Assembly (NCBI RefSeq): GCF_900636535.1 | Contig: NZ_LR134289.1 | Span: forward strand, 5,481,501 to 5,545,500 | DNA: 64,000 bases | Direction: 5' to 3' | Origin: Chryseobacterium gleum | GTDB lineage: Bacteria > Bacteroidota > Bacteroidia > Flavobacteriales > Weeksellaceae | Shown here: piece after piece, positions 15,111 to 23,810 of the stretch | How positions within the stretch are numbered: position 1 is the first letter of the stretch | Layout: every line of letters begins with the position of its first letter | Notes under the pieces: model-generated | Database searches by the model: none | The model's input: only the letters and a program-made list of their open reading frames with translations | Told to the model about the DNA's origin: nothing | Made by a program: the position numbers and the translations under genes

Positions 15111-16268
15111 TTAATGAAGTTTAGGGATCAGATAATTGATTTTACTGCTTACACGCACCATTACTTTTCGGATAAGATGAAGCGGTTTTATATGATCAGA
15201 ATAAATTACGGCTGTACCTCTTGCTCCCACGGTAAGCTGCTTCTGATTGTCTTCCAGTACAAACTTGGCAATAAGTTTTCCGTCGGTTTCCGGCAACTGT
15301 CTTGCAGTATCAGGAAGTCCTGCTGTAGAACCGTTTCCTCCGAGCATTCCTCCGGCGTTATTCATAATTCCCTGGCTGGTAGCATCAATTACATATTCAA
15401 GTCGGGCTTTCACTACTTTTCCCGGTTCTGTTTTAAGAGCCAGCTCCACTTCATTACCATTTTTTACCGTTTCCAGTTCGTTCTGTGCAAAAAAGCCAAT
15501 CACAGACTGCTGTTTCTGGATCAGGACAAAAGCAGATTTGAAAGGTGCCATGATTGCTCCTTCATTCAGCTGAACATTAGGAATTACGCCATCGGTGGGT
15601 GCCAGAACAACCGTTTGGGAAAGATTCCACTTGGCCTGATCCAGCTTTGCCTGAATCTCAGAAACTGATGAATTTTCTCCACCATAAGAAGCATTCGATT
15701 TAGTTTCCAAAGACTGCTGCTGGGCCTGTGCAGCACTTATTCTGGCCTGCAGATCCTGTACATTGGTGAGTGCCTGCTCAAGATCAAACTTATTGGCAGC
15801 TCCGGCTTCCACCAGTTCTTTGTACTGAGCCGCCCTTTTATTGGCAAGATCCAGCTGAGACTGTAATCCCGCAATGTTTTTTCTTGAAGCTGCAATATCC
15901 GTATTATAAGAGCTTACAGTGGCTTTCATATTACTTAGTTTGGCTTCCAGAGATTTAATTTCCTGTACATAAGGTTCTCTGTCCAGTACAAATAAAGTAT
16001 CTCCTTTCTTTACTTCCTGATTGGTCGTTACATATACTTTTTTCACCTTTCCTAAAACCTGCGTAGTAATATCCACACTTCGGTTTCCTACCTTTACGTC
16101 AGAAGTGATGGGACAGTAATAATTTAAACTCAATATTAAAGCAACAGATCCAAAAATGGGTAAAGAGTACACGATGACCTGTGTGGTAAATGTCCAGGGG
16201 ATCAGTTTTAATTTTTTGATAAGCAGCCAGCATATTCCGGCATATATTGCGACTAGTAATTCCAGCAT
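15111..16268 (-). CDS. HlyD-family membrane fusion protein (YiaV/YibH-like)
   Basis: 385 aa. Two hydrophobic segments lie at residues about 1-20 and 28-52. Then comes the barrel-sandwich hybrid start 'VGNRSVDITTQVLGKVKKVYVTTNQEVKKGDTLFVLD', a coiled-coil hairpin (about 105-205) and the second half 'LSQTVVLAPTDGVIPNVQLNEGAIM' (in parts). It bridges an inner-membrane component and the TolC-like duct. The DUF3302 gene 5 bases upstream is the same partner found with YiaV in enterobacteria. No MFS, ABC or RND pump gene is linked. Confidence 0.88.
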   Translation of the reverse strand: MLELLVAIYAGICWLLIKKLKLIPWTFTTQVIVYSLPIFGSVALILSLNYYCPITSDVKVGNRSVDITTQVLGKVKKVYVTTNQEVKKGDTLFVLDREPYVQEIKSLEAKLSNMKATVSSYNTDIAASRKNIAGLQSQLDLANKRAAQYKELVEAGAANKFDLEQALTNVQDLQARISAAQAQQQSLETKSNASYGGENSSVSEIQAKLDQAKWNLSQTVVLAPTDGVIPNVQLNEGAIMAPFKSAFVLIQKQQSVIGFFAQNELETVKNGNEVELALKTEPGKVVKARLEYVIDATSQGIMNNAGGMLGGNGSTAGLPDTARQLPETDGKLIAKFVLEDNQKQLTVGARGTAVIYSDHIKPLHLIRKVMVRVSSKINYLIPKLH

Positions 16269-16273
16269 ATTTC

Positions 16274-16630
16274 TTAATTTTCGAGGGTTTTAAATTCTTC
16301 TTCCGTGATTTCTGTGTCTTTTTCTGAAGTGTTCTGATTTCCATAATCATAGTTGGCCCAGATTAAAGCAACCGGCCATAAAAGGCCTCCAAAAACAAGG
16401 GAAAGGAGGCACATACTTTTTATGGCGTTCAGCTGAGGATGCTTCTTTTTTTCTGCTACTTTTTCCGGATAAATATGAACTTTCCAGAAAAGATAGATTC
16501 CTGCAATGGGTAGAACCAATAAGATTAACCATGATGCAGCATTAGCTATATTGTCTTCCATATTGCCTGTTGATGCCTGAACAAAATTGCATGAAAGTAA
16601 CAGGCAAAGAAGTAAGATTGTTCTTTGCAT
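16274..16630 (-). CDS. DUF3302 family inner-membrane protein (YiaW-like)
   Basis: 118 aa. An N-terminal signal-like helix (MQRTILLLCLLLSCNFVQA) is followed by two membrane segments ('ASWLILLVLPIAGIYLFW' and 'MCLLSLVFGGLLWPVALIWA') with the conserved basic loop 'VHIYPEKVAEKKKHPQLNAIKSM' (in parts) and an acidic C-terminus. DUF3302 proteins accompany HlyD-type adaptors (yiaW-yiaV), and the same order is seen here. Role unknown; probably a small membrane partner of the adaptor. First gene of the three-gene operon. Confidence 0.82.
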   Translation of the reverse strand: MQRTILLLCLLLSCNFVQASTGNMEDNIANAASWLILLVLPIAGIYLFWKVHIYPEKVAEKKKHPQLNAIKSMCLLSLVFGGLLWPVALIWANYDYGNQNTSEKDTEITEEEFKTLEN

Positions 16631-16853
16631 AAAATAATTGTATAAGGTAATAATGAAATGTAAACAAGGTCGTAATCCGGCCGTCAGTATTTATATGCCT
16701 GATTACTGTGAATCTTAAGAAAGATTAAAGGTAATTTCAATAATAAGATGTTTTTCAGATTGTATTTTTCTCATTTTGCTTTTAATTGTTTGTGTAACAG
16801 TATTTTCAGTAAGCAAAAATAAAGTGAATAAAGTGAGAAAAAGTATTCCTAAG

Positions 16854-17459
16854 TTATTTTTTTCTTTCGTTCCTTTTTTTATGGATGCGTGCTGTCATCC
16901 TCGAAAGTGAGTTCGGAGTGATGCCCAGGAAATTAGCAATATACTTTCTGTTGGCATTTTGTGAGGTAAAGGGACGTGTCTCCAGAAACTCTTCATACCT
17001 GGAATGAGGAGAGGTGGAGCAAAATTGTTCCGTACGTATTTTTAATATGCTGATAATCTGTTTTAAAGACTTTAAGTATACATTGTAAATTCCTCTGTGC
17101 TGAAATGCAAGTTCCTCAAATTCATTCTTATTGAACAGGAAAATCTGACTTTCCAATACAGCTTCTATAGTATATTTCCTTTCGTTATCATTAGCGTAAG
17201 ACTCCGGGCTTTCCATAATAACAGCTTCCTTTTCCGAAGGTAAAAAAAGAGTACTTTCAACCCCGTTTTCATCATCAAAGAAAAATCTTACTAATCCGTT
17301 GGAAAGAATAAATAAATGATTGAAATGTTTTCCGGGTTCTACCAGTTTTTCCCTTCTTTTAAGAAGTTTCGGAGTGCTAATACTGACCAGAATGGCAATT
17401 TCCTCATCAGAGAGTTCCTGAAAGAAAGAAATATTCCTGAAAATTTTAAATGAGTCCAT
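16854..17459 (-). CDS. Crp/Fnr family transcriptional regulator
   Basis: 201 aa. A cNMP-binding-like domain (residues about 5-120, 'FFQELSDEEIAILVSISTPKLLKRREKLVEPG' in parts) and a C-terminal Crp-type HTH with 'ANFLGITPNSLSRMTARI', ending in a basic KKRNERKK tail. This is the common Bacteroidota subclass of short Crp regulators. It lies 223 bases upstream of the DUF3302-HlyD-TolC genes on the same strand and may regulate them, and is divergent from the asparaginase gene. Confidence 0.85.
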   Translation of the reverse strand: MDSFKIFRNISFFQELSDEEIAILVSISTPKLLKRREKLVEPGKHFNHLFILSNGLVRFFFDDENGVESTLFLPSEKEAVIMESPESYANDNERKYTIEAVLESQIFLFNKNEFEELAFQHRGIYNVYLKSLKQIISILKIRTEQFCSTSPHSRYEEFLETRPFTSQNANRKYIANFLGITPNSLSRMTARIHKKRNERKK

Positions 17460-17534
17460 TACAGCAGTAAAGATAAATAAAATAATACAAGGATATTCAT
17501 ATGGATGTCATGAGGATTTCATAGAACTTTTTTT

Positions 17535-17542
17535 TAGATTTG
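17535..17542 (+). promoter_or_regulatory. -7 box of the glycosylasparaginase gene
   Basis: TAGATTTG matches TAnnTTTG exactly, 25 bases before the ATG at 17568. No clear -33 TTG is seen. Confidence 0.5.
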
Positions 17543-17567
17543 TGGGTATTATACAATTTGAGATACC

Positions 17568-18566
17568 ATGAACAATAACCGAAGAAGTTTTATTAAAAAA
17601 CTGGGGATTGCAACAGCTGCATTTGCCGTAAATCCACTGGATCTGATGGCTGCTGAATTACCTGAACAAGCTGTAACGGCTGTTAACAAACCAATTGTTC
17701 TTTCTACCTGGAATTTCGGGCTGAAAGCCAATGAAGAAGCTTGGAACATCCTTGGAAAAGGTGGGAAAGCGCTGGATGCGGTTGAAAAAGGAGTTCGTAT
17801 TGTAGAATTGGACCCTAAAGAAAGAAGTGTAGGATATGGCGGCCGGCCGGACAGAGATGGAAGAGTAACACTGGATGCCTGTATCATGGACGAAAACTAT
17901 AATATTGGCTCTGTTGCATGTCTTGAGCATGTCAAGAATCCTATTTCAGTAGCCAGAGCAGTAATGGAAAAAACACCCCATGTGATGCTGGTAGGTGACG
18001 GAGCTTTGCAGTTTGCCCTTTCGCAGGGTTTTAAAAAAGAAAATCTTCTCACTCCCGAATCAGAAAAAGAATGGAAAGAATGGCTAAAAACCAGCCAGTA
18101 CAAACCTATCGCCAATATTGAAAATCACGATACTATCGGAATGATCGCCTTGGATGCCCAGGGAAACCTTTCAGGAGCCTGCACAACCAGCGGAATGGCT
18201 TTTAAAATGCATGGCAGAGTAGGAGATTCCCCGATTATCGGAGCTGGTCTGTTTGTAGATAATGAAGTGGGAGCAGCTACAGCAACCGGCCATGGGGAAG
18301 AAGTGATAAGAACCGTAGGAACCCATCTTGTGGTTGAACTGATGAGACAAGGCAGAAATCCACAGGAAGCTTGTAAGGAAGCTGTAGACAGAATTGTAAA
18401 GATCAATCAGCGAAGAAACAAAAATCTGAAAGACATTCAGGTAGGTTTTATCGCGATCAATAAACAAGGGGAATATGGTTCGTATTGTATCCAGGACGGA
18501 TTCAACTTTGCGGTATATGACCAGAAAGGAAACCGCCTTGAAAAACCTGAATTTGCTTTAAAATAA
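17568..18566 (+). CDS. N4-(beta-N-acetylglucosaminyl)-L-asparaginase (glycosylasparaginase)
   Basis: 332 aa. The N-terminus MNNNRRSFIKKLGIATAAFA is a twin-arginine-type signal. The mature part is very similar to the well-studied Elizabethkingia (Flavobacterium) meningosepticum enzyme: 'VLSTWNFGLKANEEAWNIL', 'SVGYGGRPDRDGRVTLDACI' and the autocleavage site NHDTIGM, where Asp188-Thr189 is cut and Thr189 becomes the N-terminal nucleophile of the beta chain. Later motifs 'GRVGDSPIIGAGLF' and 'ATGHGEEVIRTVG' bind the substrate. It cuts the GlcNAc-Asn bond of N-glycan remnants in the periplasm. It sits in the same region as a GH20 and a GH2 enzyme, consistent with glycoprotein glycan use. Confidence 0.95.
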   Translation: MNNNRRSFIKKLGIATAAFAVNPLDLMAAELPEQAVTAVNKPIVLSTWNFGLKANEEAWNILGKGGKALDAVEKGVRIVELDPKERSVGYGGRPDRDGRVTLDACIMDENYNIGSVACLEHVKNPISVARAVMEKTPHVMLVGDGALQFALSQGFKKENLLTPESEKEWKEWLKTSQYKPIANIENHDTIGMIALDAQGNLSGACTTSGMAFKMHGRVGDSPIIGAGLFVDNEVGAATATGHGEEVIRTVGTHLVVELMRQGRNPQEACKEAVDRIVKINQRRNKNLKDIQVGFIAINKQGEYGSYCIQDGFNFAVYDQKGNRLEKPEFALK

Positions 18567-18575
18567 TTAAAAATT

Positions 18576-18642
18576 CATAGAAATGGGCTTGAGCCCATGT
18601 AAACAAATCAATAAAACATCTATTGGCTTTAGCCAAAACATA
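18576..18642. repeat. Tandem GGCTTTAGCC-type hairpin repeat
   Basis: Two small stem-loops: ATGGGCTTGAGCCCAT (18583-18598) and TTGGCTTTAGCCAA (18623-18636). The same pair with the same spacing style recurs at 52894-52955 (CGGGCTTTAGCCCG and TTGGCTTTAGCCTA). Confidence 0.75.
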
Positions 18643-18645
18643 CAT

Positions 18646-19188
18646 ATGAAAAGAACGATTATCGCTTCCTTACTTCTCATTATTGCTTGTAAGGAAGAAA
18701 AGAAGGAGATTAAAACAGAGGTCAAACCGCAGCAGACAGAAGAGAAAGTGGTTCTGAATAATGAAACCAATGAGGCGGAAGATGCTAAGAAATGGCTGGA
18801 AAAAAGTATTGTAGACTACTTTAAGTCTGATATCGGAAGTGAAGAAAAGAATATGCAGAAAATCACAACCAAAGAGTATTTTGAGTATAAAACAGATGCC
18901 ATGAATGTTGACCTGGATGTAGACGGAGGCCTTACTGAAAAAGAATTTCAAGATAAATGGAAATCCAAATTTGATATAAGTAAAGCAGGTGTTGGAGCGG
19001 GCTTCCTGATTGCAGCACAGGACTGGGATAAAATTGAAGTTGGAAGCTGTGATTTAGAACTCTCCTCAAAAGATGAATATCTCTTCAATGTAGTGCTTAC
19101 AGACAAAACTTTTAAAGCAGAATACCCGTCAGTAATAAAAGTAGTAAAAGAAAACGGTTCCTTTCTGATTGCAGATGTATGGCAGTGA
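18646..19188 (+). CDS. Putative lipoprotein of unknown function
   Basis: 180 aa from the ATG at 18646; an earlier in-frame ATG at 18583 lies inside a hairpin repeat and is rejected. MKRTIIASLLLIIAC is a lipoprotein signal with lipid Cys15, followed by a charged Lys/Glu linker (residues 16-45). The folded part has 'AKKWLEKSIVDYFKSD' and 'VDLDVDGGLTEKEFQDKWKSKFD' (in parts), which resembles an EF-hand-like acidic loop (DLDVDGGLTEKEF), then a beta-rich end. I do not recognise a named family; periplasmic or outer-membrane anchoring is inferred. Confidence 0.7.
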   Translation: MKRTIIASLLLIIACKEEKKEIKTEVKPQQTEEKVVLNNETNEAEDAKKWLEKSIVDYFKSDIGSEEKNMQKITTKEYFEYKTDAMNVDLDVDGGLTEKEFQDKWKSKFDISKAGVGAGFLIAAQDWDKIEVGSCDLELSSKDEYLFNVVLTDKTFKAEYPSVIKVVKENGSFLIADVWQ

Positions 19189-19218
19189 GAACCGAAATAA
19201 AATTAAACCTATACAGTA

Positions 19219-19881
19219 ATGTCAAAAATAGAACTAGCTTGTTTTAATCCTGAATCAGCAGTCATTGCTTTTGAAAATGGGGCAGATAGAATAGAATTAT
19301 GTGATGGACTCAGTGAAGGCGGAACTACTCCGGATTTCGGAACGATGAAAAAGCTTCGTGAAAAAATTACAATCCCGATTTTTGTGATGATCCGTCCGAG
19401 AGGTGGAGATTTTACGTATTCTGATTCAGAATTTGAACAGATGAAAAATGATTTGATACACCTGAAATCCTTGCGTGCAGACGGTTTTGTATTTGGTATC
19501 CTGAATGAAAATGATGAGGTCAATATGGAACAGAATAAAGTTTTGGTAGAGTTGGCTTCACCGCTTCCATGTACTTTTCACCGTGCTTTTGATCGTGCCG
19601 CAGGTTTGGAAGAGTCATTAGAGAAAGTAATTCAATGCGGTTTTAAAACCATCCTTACTTCCGGCCAGAAACCCAATGTATCTGAAGGAAAAGAGAATCT
19701 GAAGAAACTGGTTGAATTATCCAACGGAAGGATAGAAATACTCGTTGGAGGTGGACTCCGTTCATCCAATATTGAAGAAATAAGAGCGGTAACCAATGCC
19801 GGTTACTTTCATTCTTCAGCCATTACTGATGGTGGAGCATTTGCCAGCCCGGATGAGGTGATTGCATTGAAGAATAAATAA
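19219..19881 (+). CDS. cutC: Copper homeostasis protein CutC
   Basis: 220 aa TIM-barrel protein, full length. Family motifs are 'LACFNPESAVIAFENGADRIELC', 'GGTTPDFGTM', 'VMIRPRGGDFTYSDSEFEQM' (in parts), 'CTFHRAFDRA' and 'ILTSGQKPNVSEG'. CutC was named for copper tolerance in E. coli; its exact biochemical role is still uncertain. No copper genes are adjacent. It begins 30 bases after the lipoprotein gene and could be cotranscribed. Confidence 0.92.
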   Translation: MSKIELACFNPESAVIAFENGADRIELCDGLSEGGTTPDFGTMKKLREKITIPIFVMIRPRGGDFTYSDSEFEQMKNDLIHLKSLRADGFVFGILNENDEVNMEQNKVLVELASPLPCTFHRAFDRAAGLEESLEKVIQCGFKTILTSGQKPNVSEGKENLKKLVELSNGRIEILVGGGLRSSNIEEIRAVTNAGYFHSSAITDGGAFASPDEVIALKNK

Positions 19882-19891
19882 TACGCACTCT

Positions 19892-19964
19892 GGTTGTCAT
19901 TCCAGGCGTAGCGGGAATCTAGACTGATAAAATAGAGATTCCTTCGTTCCTCGGAATGACAAAA
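19892..19964. repeat. Palindromic GTCATTCC...GGAATGAC intergenic repeat
   Basis: Outer arms TTGTCATTCC and GGAATGACAA enclose inner arms GGAATCT and AGATTCC. It belongs to the same broad ATTCC/GGAAT palindrome family as 23577-23690 and the tandem array at 57971-58605. Confidence 0.65.
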
Positions 19965-20000
19965 TCACCGGTATGATAACGATTCAAAACAATTTTATTA

Positions 20001-22469
20001 ATGAATAAAACTATCTTTTTTGCTTTTTTTTTCATGCAGAATATCCTTCATGCACAGTTTTCACAAAGAAGCTTGTCTTCGGAGAACTGGCAGTTCAAAA
20101 ACTCAAAAGAACAAAGCTGGCTTCCTGCGAAAGTTCCGGGAACAGTTCATCTAGATTTGATGAATAACAGGATGATTCCGGATCCGTATAAAGATGAAAA
20201 TGAAAAGAAAGTACAGTGGATAGAAAATGAAAACTGGGATTATCAAACGGCATTTACGGTTTCTTCCCGGGAATTAATGAATGATAATATTGATCTGGTC
20301 TTTAACGGACTGGATACCTTTTCTGAAATTTATCTAAACGGTAAGTTGCTGAAGAAGACAGATAATATGTTCAGGAAATGGAATATCCCGGTGAAACAAT
20401 ATCTGAAAACAGGTAACAATATATTACAGATCAGGTTTATCTCTGCGGTAAATACCGGAAAAGAACTCGCAAAGCAAGTTCCGTTTACCATGCCCGAATC
20501 ACCAAGAAGTTTTGTAAGAAAAGCACAATACCAGTTCGGATGGGACTGGGGGCCAAGGTTGGTTACTGCAGGAATCTGGAAAGACGTTCAACTGGAATTC
20601 TGGAATAATGCTAAAATTATTTCCGTTAAGGATATCCAGAACAGAACTGCTGAAGCCTCTCAAAACTTACACTTTGACGTAGAAATTTACGCGCAGAATG
20701 CAGGTGATTACACGCTGGACTTTAATTCCATTCATAAAAAAATTACTTTAAAAAAAGGACGCAATACAATATCGGTTCCTTATGATACTGACGGGATGAA
20801 GCTTTGGCAGCCAAATGGACGTGGTGAAGCTAATCTCTATGATTTCAAAGTGAAGCTTTCCAAAGATCAGAAAAATATTGATCTTAAAAATATCAAGATA
20901 GGCTTAAGAACCGTGGAATTGGTTCAGGAAAAAGATAAAAAAGGAAAGTCATTTTACTTTAAAGTGAATGGACAACCATTGTATATCAAAGGAACCAACT
21001 GGATTCCGGGCGATAGTTTTTCACCAAGAATGACCAGAGAAAAATATCAGAAACTGATCAAAGACATCAAAGACGCCAATATGAATATGATTCGTATCTG
21101 GGGCGGAGGTATTTATGAAGATGATGAATTTTATAAAGCCTGTGATGAAAACGGAATCCTGGTCTGGCAGGATTTTATGTTTGCAGGAAGTTTCTATCCG
21201 GCGGATGAAGCCTTTTTAAACAACGTAAAAGAAGAAGTAAAAGATCAGGTCACCAGACTTCAGAATCATCCGTCCATTGCTTTGTGGTGCGGGAATAACG
21301 AAATTGATGAAGCCATTGTCAACTGGGGATACCAGAAGCAGTTCAAATATTCAAAAAATGATTCTCTCCAGGTTTGGAAAGACTATAAAAAATTGTTTCA
21401 CGATGTCATTCCCAAGGCATTGGCGGAAAACCTGAAGTCAGATAAAAATATCTACTGGCCGAGTTCTCCGTCTATAGGCTGGGGGCATAAAGAAAGTCTT
21501 ACAGAAGGAGATTCCCATTACTGGGGTGTATGGTGGGGTGAGCAACCCTTTGAGATTTACAACGAAAAAGTAGGTCGCTTCATGTCTGAATATGGTTTTC
21601 AGGGTACACCCAGTCTTGAAACGACAAAATCAATGTTTTCCGGAACTCCTGATTTAAACCTTCAGAATCCAACGGTCAAAGCACATGAAAAACACGCCAG
21701 AGGCTGGGATATCATTAATGAATATCTGAAGCGTGATTACAAAGTTCCGTCAGATTTTGTTCAGTATAATTATGTTTCACAGCTGTTGCAGGCAAGAGGA
21801 ATGCAGATTGCCATTGAAGCTCACCGCCGTGCAAAACCCTATAATATGGGAACATTGTATTGGCAGCTCAACGACTGTTGGCCGGTAGTTTCATGGTCTT
21901 CTATTGATTATTTAGGAAACTGGAAAGCTTTCCATTATCAGGCGAAAAGAAGCTTTGAACCTGTTTTGATTTCAATAGCGGAAACAGATAAAAGTTATGA
22001 TGTGTATCTGATCAGTGATCTGCTGAAAGAATTAACAACAGATATCACGTTTGAACTCATTAATTTTAGAGGGAAAACACTTTGGAAAGCCAATCAGCCG
22101 GATGTCATCAATGCTGATATTAGTAAGAAAATCCGAAGCATCAGCAAATCAGAGCTGGCTCAGTTTGATTTGTCAGGAGCTGTTTTAAAGATCAGCTCTG
22201 AAAAAGATACAAAATTCGAAAAGCTGTTCTTTTTTAATAAACCGAAAGATTTAAAACTTTTAAAACCTGAGATTAAGATCAGAAAAATATCACCCACTGA
22301 AATTGAAATCTCTACAGATGTTTTAGCCAAAGATGTTTACCTGATCGGGGATACTCATTTCAGCGATAATTTCTTTGATCTGATGCCTGGCACTTCCAAA
22401 AGAATTATCCTTTCAAAACCTTTAGAAAAAGTTGAGGTGATGAGCCTGTGGGATGTGATGAAAGATTAA
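20001..22469 (+). CDS. Beta-mannosidase, glycoside hydrolase family 2
   Basis: 822 aa with a signal peptide (MNKTIFFAFFFMQNILHA). An N-terminal sugar-binding jelly-roll includes 'VPGTVHLDLMNNRMIPDPY' and 'WDYQTAF', followed by the immunoglobulin-like domain and a TIM barrel. The acid/base is Glu434 in LWCGNNEIDEA and the nucleophile is Glu530 in MSEYGFQGTPS. 'RIWGGGIYEDDEFYKACDENGI' (in parts) and 'WQLNDCWPV' are typical of GH2 mannosidases. It removes beta-mannose from N-glycan cores or mannan pieces in the periplasm, fitting the glycosylasparaginase and hexosaminidase nearby. Transcribed alone. Confidence 0.93.
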   Translation: MNKTIFFAFFFMQNILHAQFSQRSLSSENWQFKNSKEQSWLPAKVPGTVHLDLMNNRMIPDPYKDENEKKVQWIENENWDYQTAFTVSSRELMNDNIDLVFNGLDTFSEIYLNGKLLKKTDNMFRKWNIPVKQYLKTGNNILQIRFISAVNTGKELAKQVPFTMPESPRSFVRKAQYQFGWDWGPRLVTAGIWKDVQLEFWNNAKIISVKDIQNRTAEASQNLHFDVEIYAQNAGDYTLDFNSIHKKITLKKGRNTISVPYDTDGMKLWQPNGRGEANLYDFKVKLSKDQKNIDLKNIKIGLRTVELVQEKDKKGKSFYFKVNGQPLYIKGTNWIPGDSFSPRMTREKYQKLIKDIKDANMNMIRIWGGGIYEDDEFYKACDENGILVWQDFMFAGSFYPADEAFLNNVKEEVKDQVTRLQNHPSIALWCGNNEIDEAIVNWGYQKQFKYSKNDSLQVWKDYKKLFHDVIPKALAENLKSDKNIYWPSSPSIGWGHKESLTEGDSHYWGVWWGEQPFEIYNEKVGRFMSEYGFQGTPSLETTKSMFSGTPDLNLQNPTVKAHEKHARGWDIINEYLKRDYKVPSDFVQYNYVSQLLQARGMQIAIEAHRRAKPYNMGTLYWQLNDCWPVVSWSSIDYLGNWKAFHYQAKRSFEPVLISIAETDKSYDVYLISDLLKELTTDITFELINFRGKTLWKANQPDVINADISKKIRSISKSELAQFDLSGAVLKISSEKDTKFEKLFFFNKPKDLKLLKPEIKIRKISPTEIEISTDVLAKDVYLIGDTHFSDNFFDLMPGTSKRIILSKPLEKVEVMSLWDVMKD

Positions 22470-22584
22470 AATACAGTAAAAGTTCTCTAACCTTAAGGTT
22501 TTAAAATCTATAAGGTTTAAAAGGTCATTAGAAATTTAACTCAAAAAAATATAAATTTTACCTTTCCAACTGAAAAATCAGCCG

Positions 22585-22592
22585 TAAATTTG
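22585..22592 (+). promoter_or_regulatory. -7 box of the AEC transporter gene
   Basis: TAAATTTG is a perfect TAnnTTTG match 20 bases before the ATG at 22613. Confidence 0.5.
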
Positions 22593-22612
22593 TTCCATAT
22601 TTTATTACAGTT

Positions 22613-23521
22613 ATGGTAAATTTTGTTCTGATTGCGGTATGCATTATTGCAGGAATGATATTCAAAGCAACAAAATCTATCCACCCCGATGCTCATAAGG
22701 GTATCAATACCTGGATTCTTTATCTTGCTCTTCCGGCGGTTTCTTTTAAATACCTTCCTAAAGTAAAATGGACAACAGAAATGCTGTTTCCGATTGCAGC
22801 CACATTTTTAATTGCTGTGTTCTGCTTTTTCTTTATGATGTTTTACAGCAGAAGCAGAGGCTATTCAAGGCGCTCCAGAAGCACTTTGGAACTGGCAAGT
22901 GGTTACAGCAATACTTCATTCATAGGATTTCCGCTGATTAGTGCTTTTTATGGTGAAGGGCTTCTGAGTATTGCAATTATCTGTGACCAGACCATGTTCT
23001 TTGCCCTTTCTACGCTGGGGATTATTGCGGCAGTAAAAGGAGGCAGCAAATCCGGAAAGGTAAGTGCCGTATTTATTTTAAAAAGACTCATCACATTCCC
23101 ACCATTAATAGGTTGTATTTCTGCTTTGGTTTTGTCGCAGTTTATTGACTTTACTGTTGCAGAACCTTTCTTTGATAAGCTGGCAGCAACGGTAAGTCCT
23201 TTAGCCTTGTTTTCAGTCGGGTTGCAGCTGAAATTTAACGGATGGAAAAAACTGGTCCCGCAGATGTCCATGTCTATGCTTTACAAGCTTATTCTTGCAC
23301 CCGCAATTGTCTTGGGAATGGCTTTATTATTGGGAATAAAAGGAAATGTAGCAAAAATTACGGTATTTGAAGCAGCAATGCCCACACTGGTCACCTCAAG
23401 TATTATTGCAGAACAGTTCAGGCTGAATACAAAACTCACCAACCTGATCATCGGGTTCAGTATTATTGTAGGCTTTTTTACTTCTGCATTCTGGTATCAG
23501 ATCACGGAACTGCTTTTTTAG
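22613..23521 (+). CDS. AEC family transporter (auxin efflux carrier type)
   Basis: 302 aa with about ten membrane helices in two halves. The family pattern is 'GINTWILYLALPAVSFKYLP' in helix 2, 'SGYSNTSFIGFPLISAFYGEG' (in parts) with the conserved Asn/Gly around the crossing point, and 'SPLALFSVGLQL' in the second half. Bacterial AEC proteins export or take up small organic acids; the substrate cannot be read from the sequence. No linked enzyme suggests one. Confidence 0.88.
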   Translation: MVNFVLIAVCIIAGMIFKATKSIHPDAHKGINTWILYLALPAVSFKYLPKVKWTTEMLFPIAATFLIAVFCFFFMMFYSRSRGYSRRSRSTLELASGYSNTSFIGFPLISAFYGEGLLSIAIICDQTMFFALSTLGIIAAVKGGSKSGKVSAVFILKRLITFPPLIGCISALVLSQFIDFTVAEPFFDKLAATVSPLALFSVGLQLKFNGWKKLVPQMSMSMLYKLILAPAIVLGMALLLGIKGNVAKITVFEAAMPTLVTSSIIAEQFRLNTKLTNLIIGFSIIVGFFTSAFWYQITELLF

Positions 23522-23576
23522 TCATTCATGAATCTTTTCTTCGATCCTTTCTGAATTTGTGTTTTTCTTTTATTAG

Positions 23577-23690
23577 CACACTTTGTCATTCCGCAGGAAT
23601 CCAGCGTGTCATATCATTGTTTTGAAATAAATTAAGACAATTTTAGATTGTATACTATCTGATTGTTTAGATTCTTACGGAATGGACAAA
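23577..23690. repeat. Single degenerate copy of the ATTCC/GGAAT palindrome family
   Basis: The arm TTTGTCATTCCGCAGGAATC (23582-23601) and the opposing arm AGATTCTTACGGAATGGACA (23669-23688) form an imperfect long palindrome like the units at 57971-58605. The rest of 23522-23810 has no gene. Confidence 0.6.
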
Positions 23691-23810
23691 TGAGGCAGCA
23701 AAAAACCTATAACGGCTTTTGCTTACGGTTGTGTTAAAGATTATGAAAGAATTTCCGCAAACTTGCAGTTCTCTCAGGAAAAATCTAATTTTACATTTTA
23801 AATATTTCCC

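Noticed and set aside
20001..23521. Polysaccharide utilization locus
   Set aside because: The GH2 and GH20 genes are not linked to a SusC/SusD pair and sit with unrelated neighbours.
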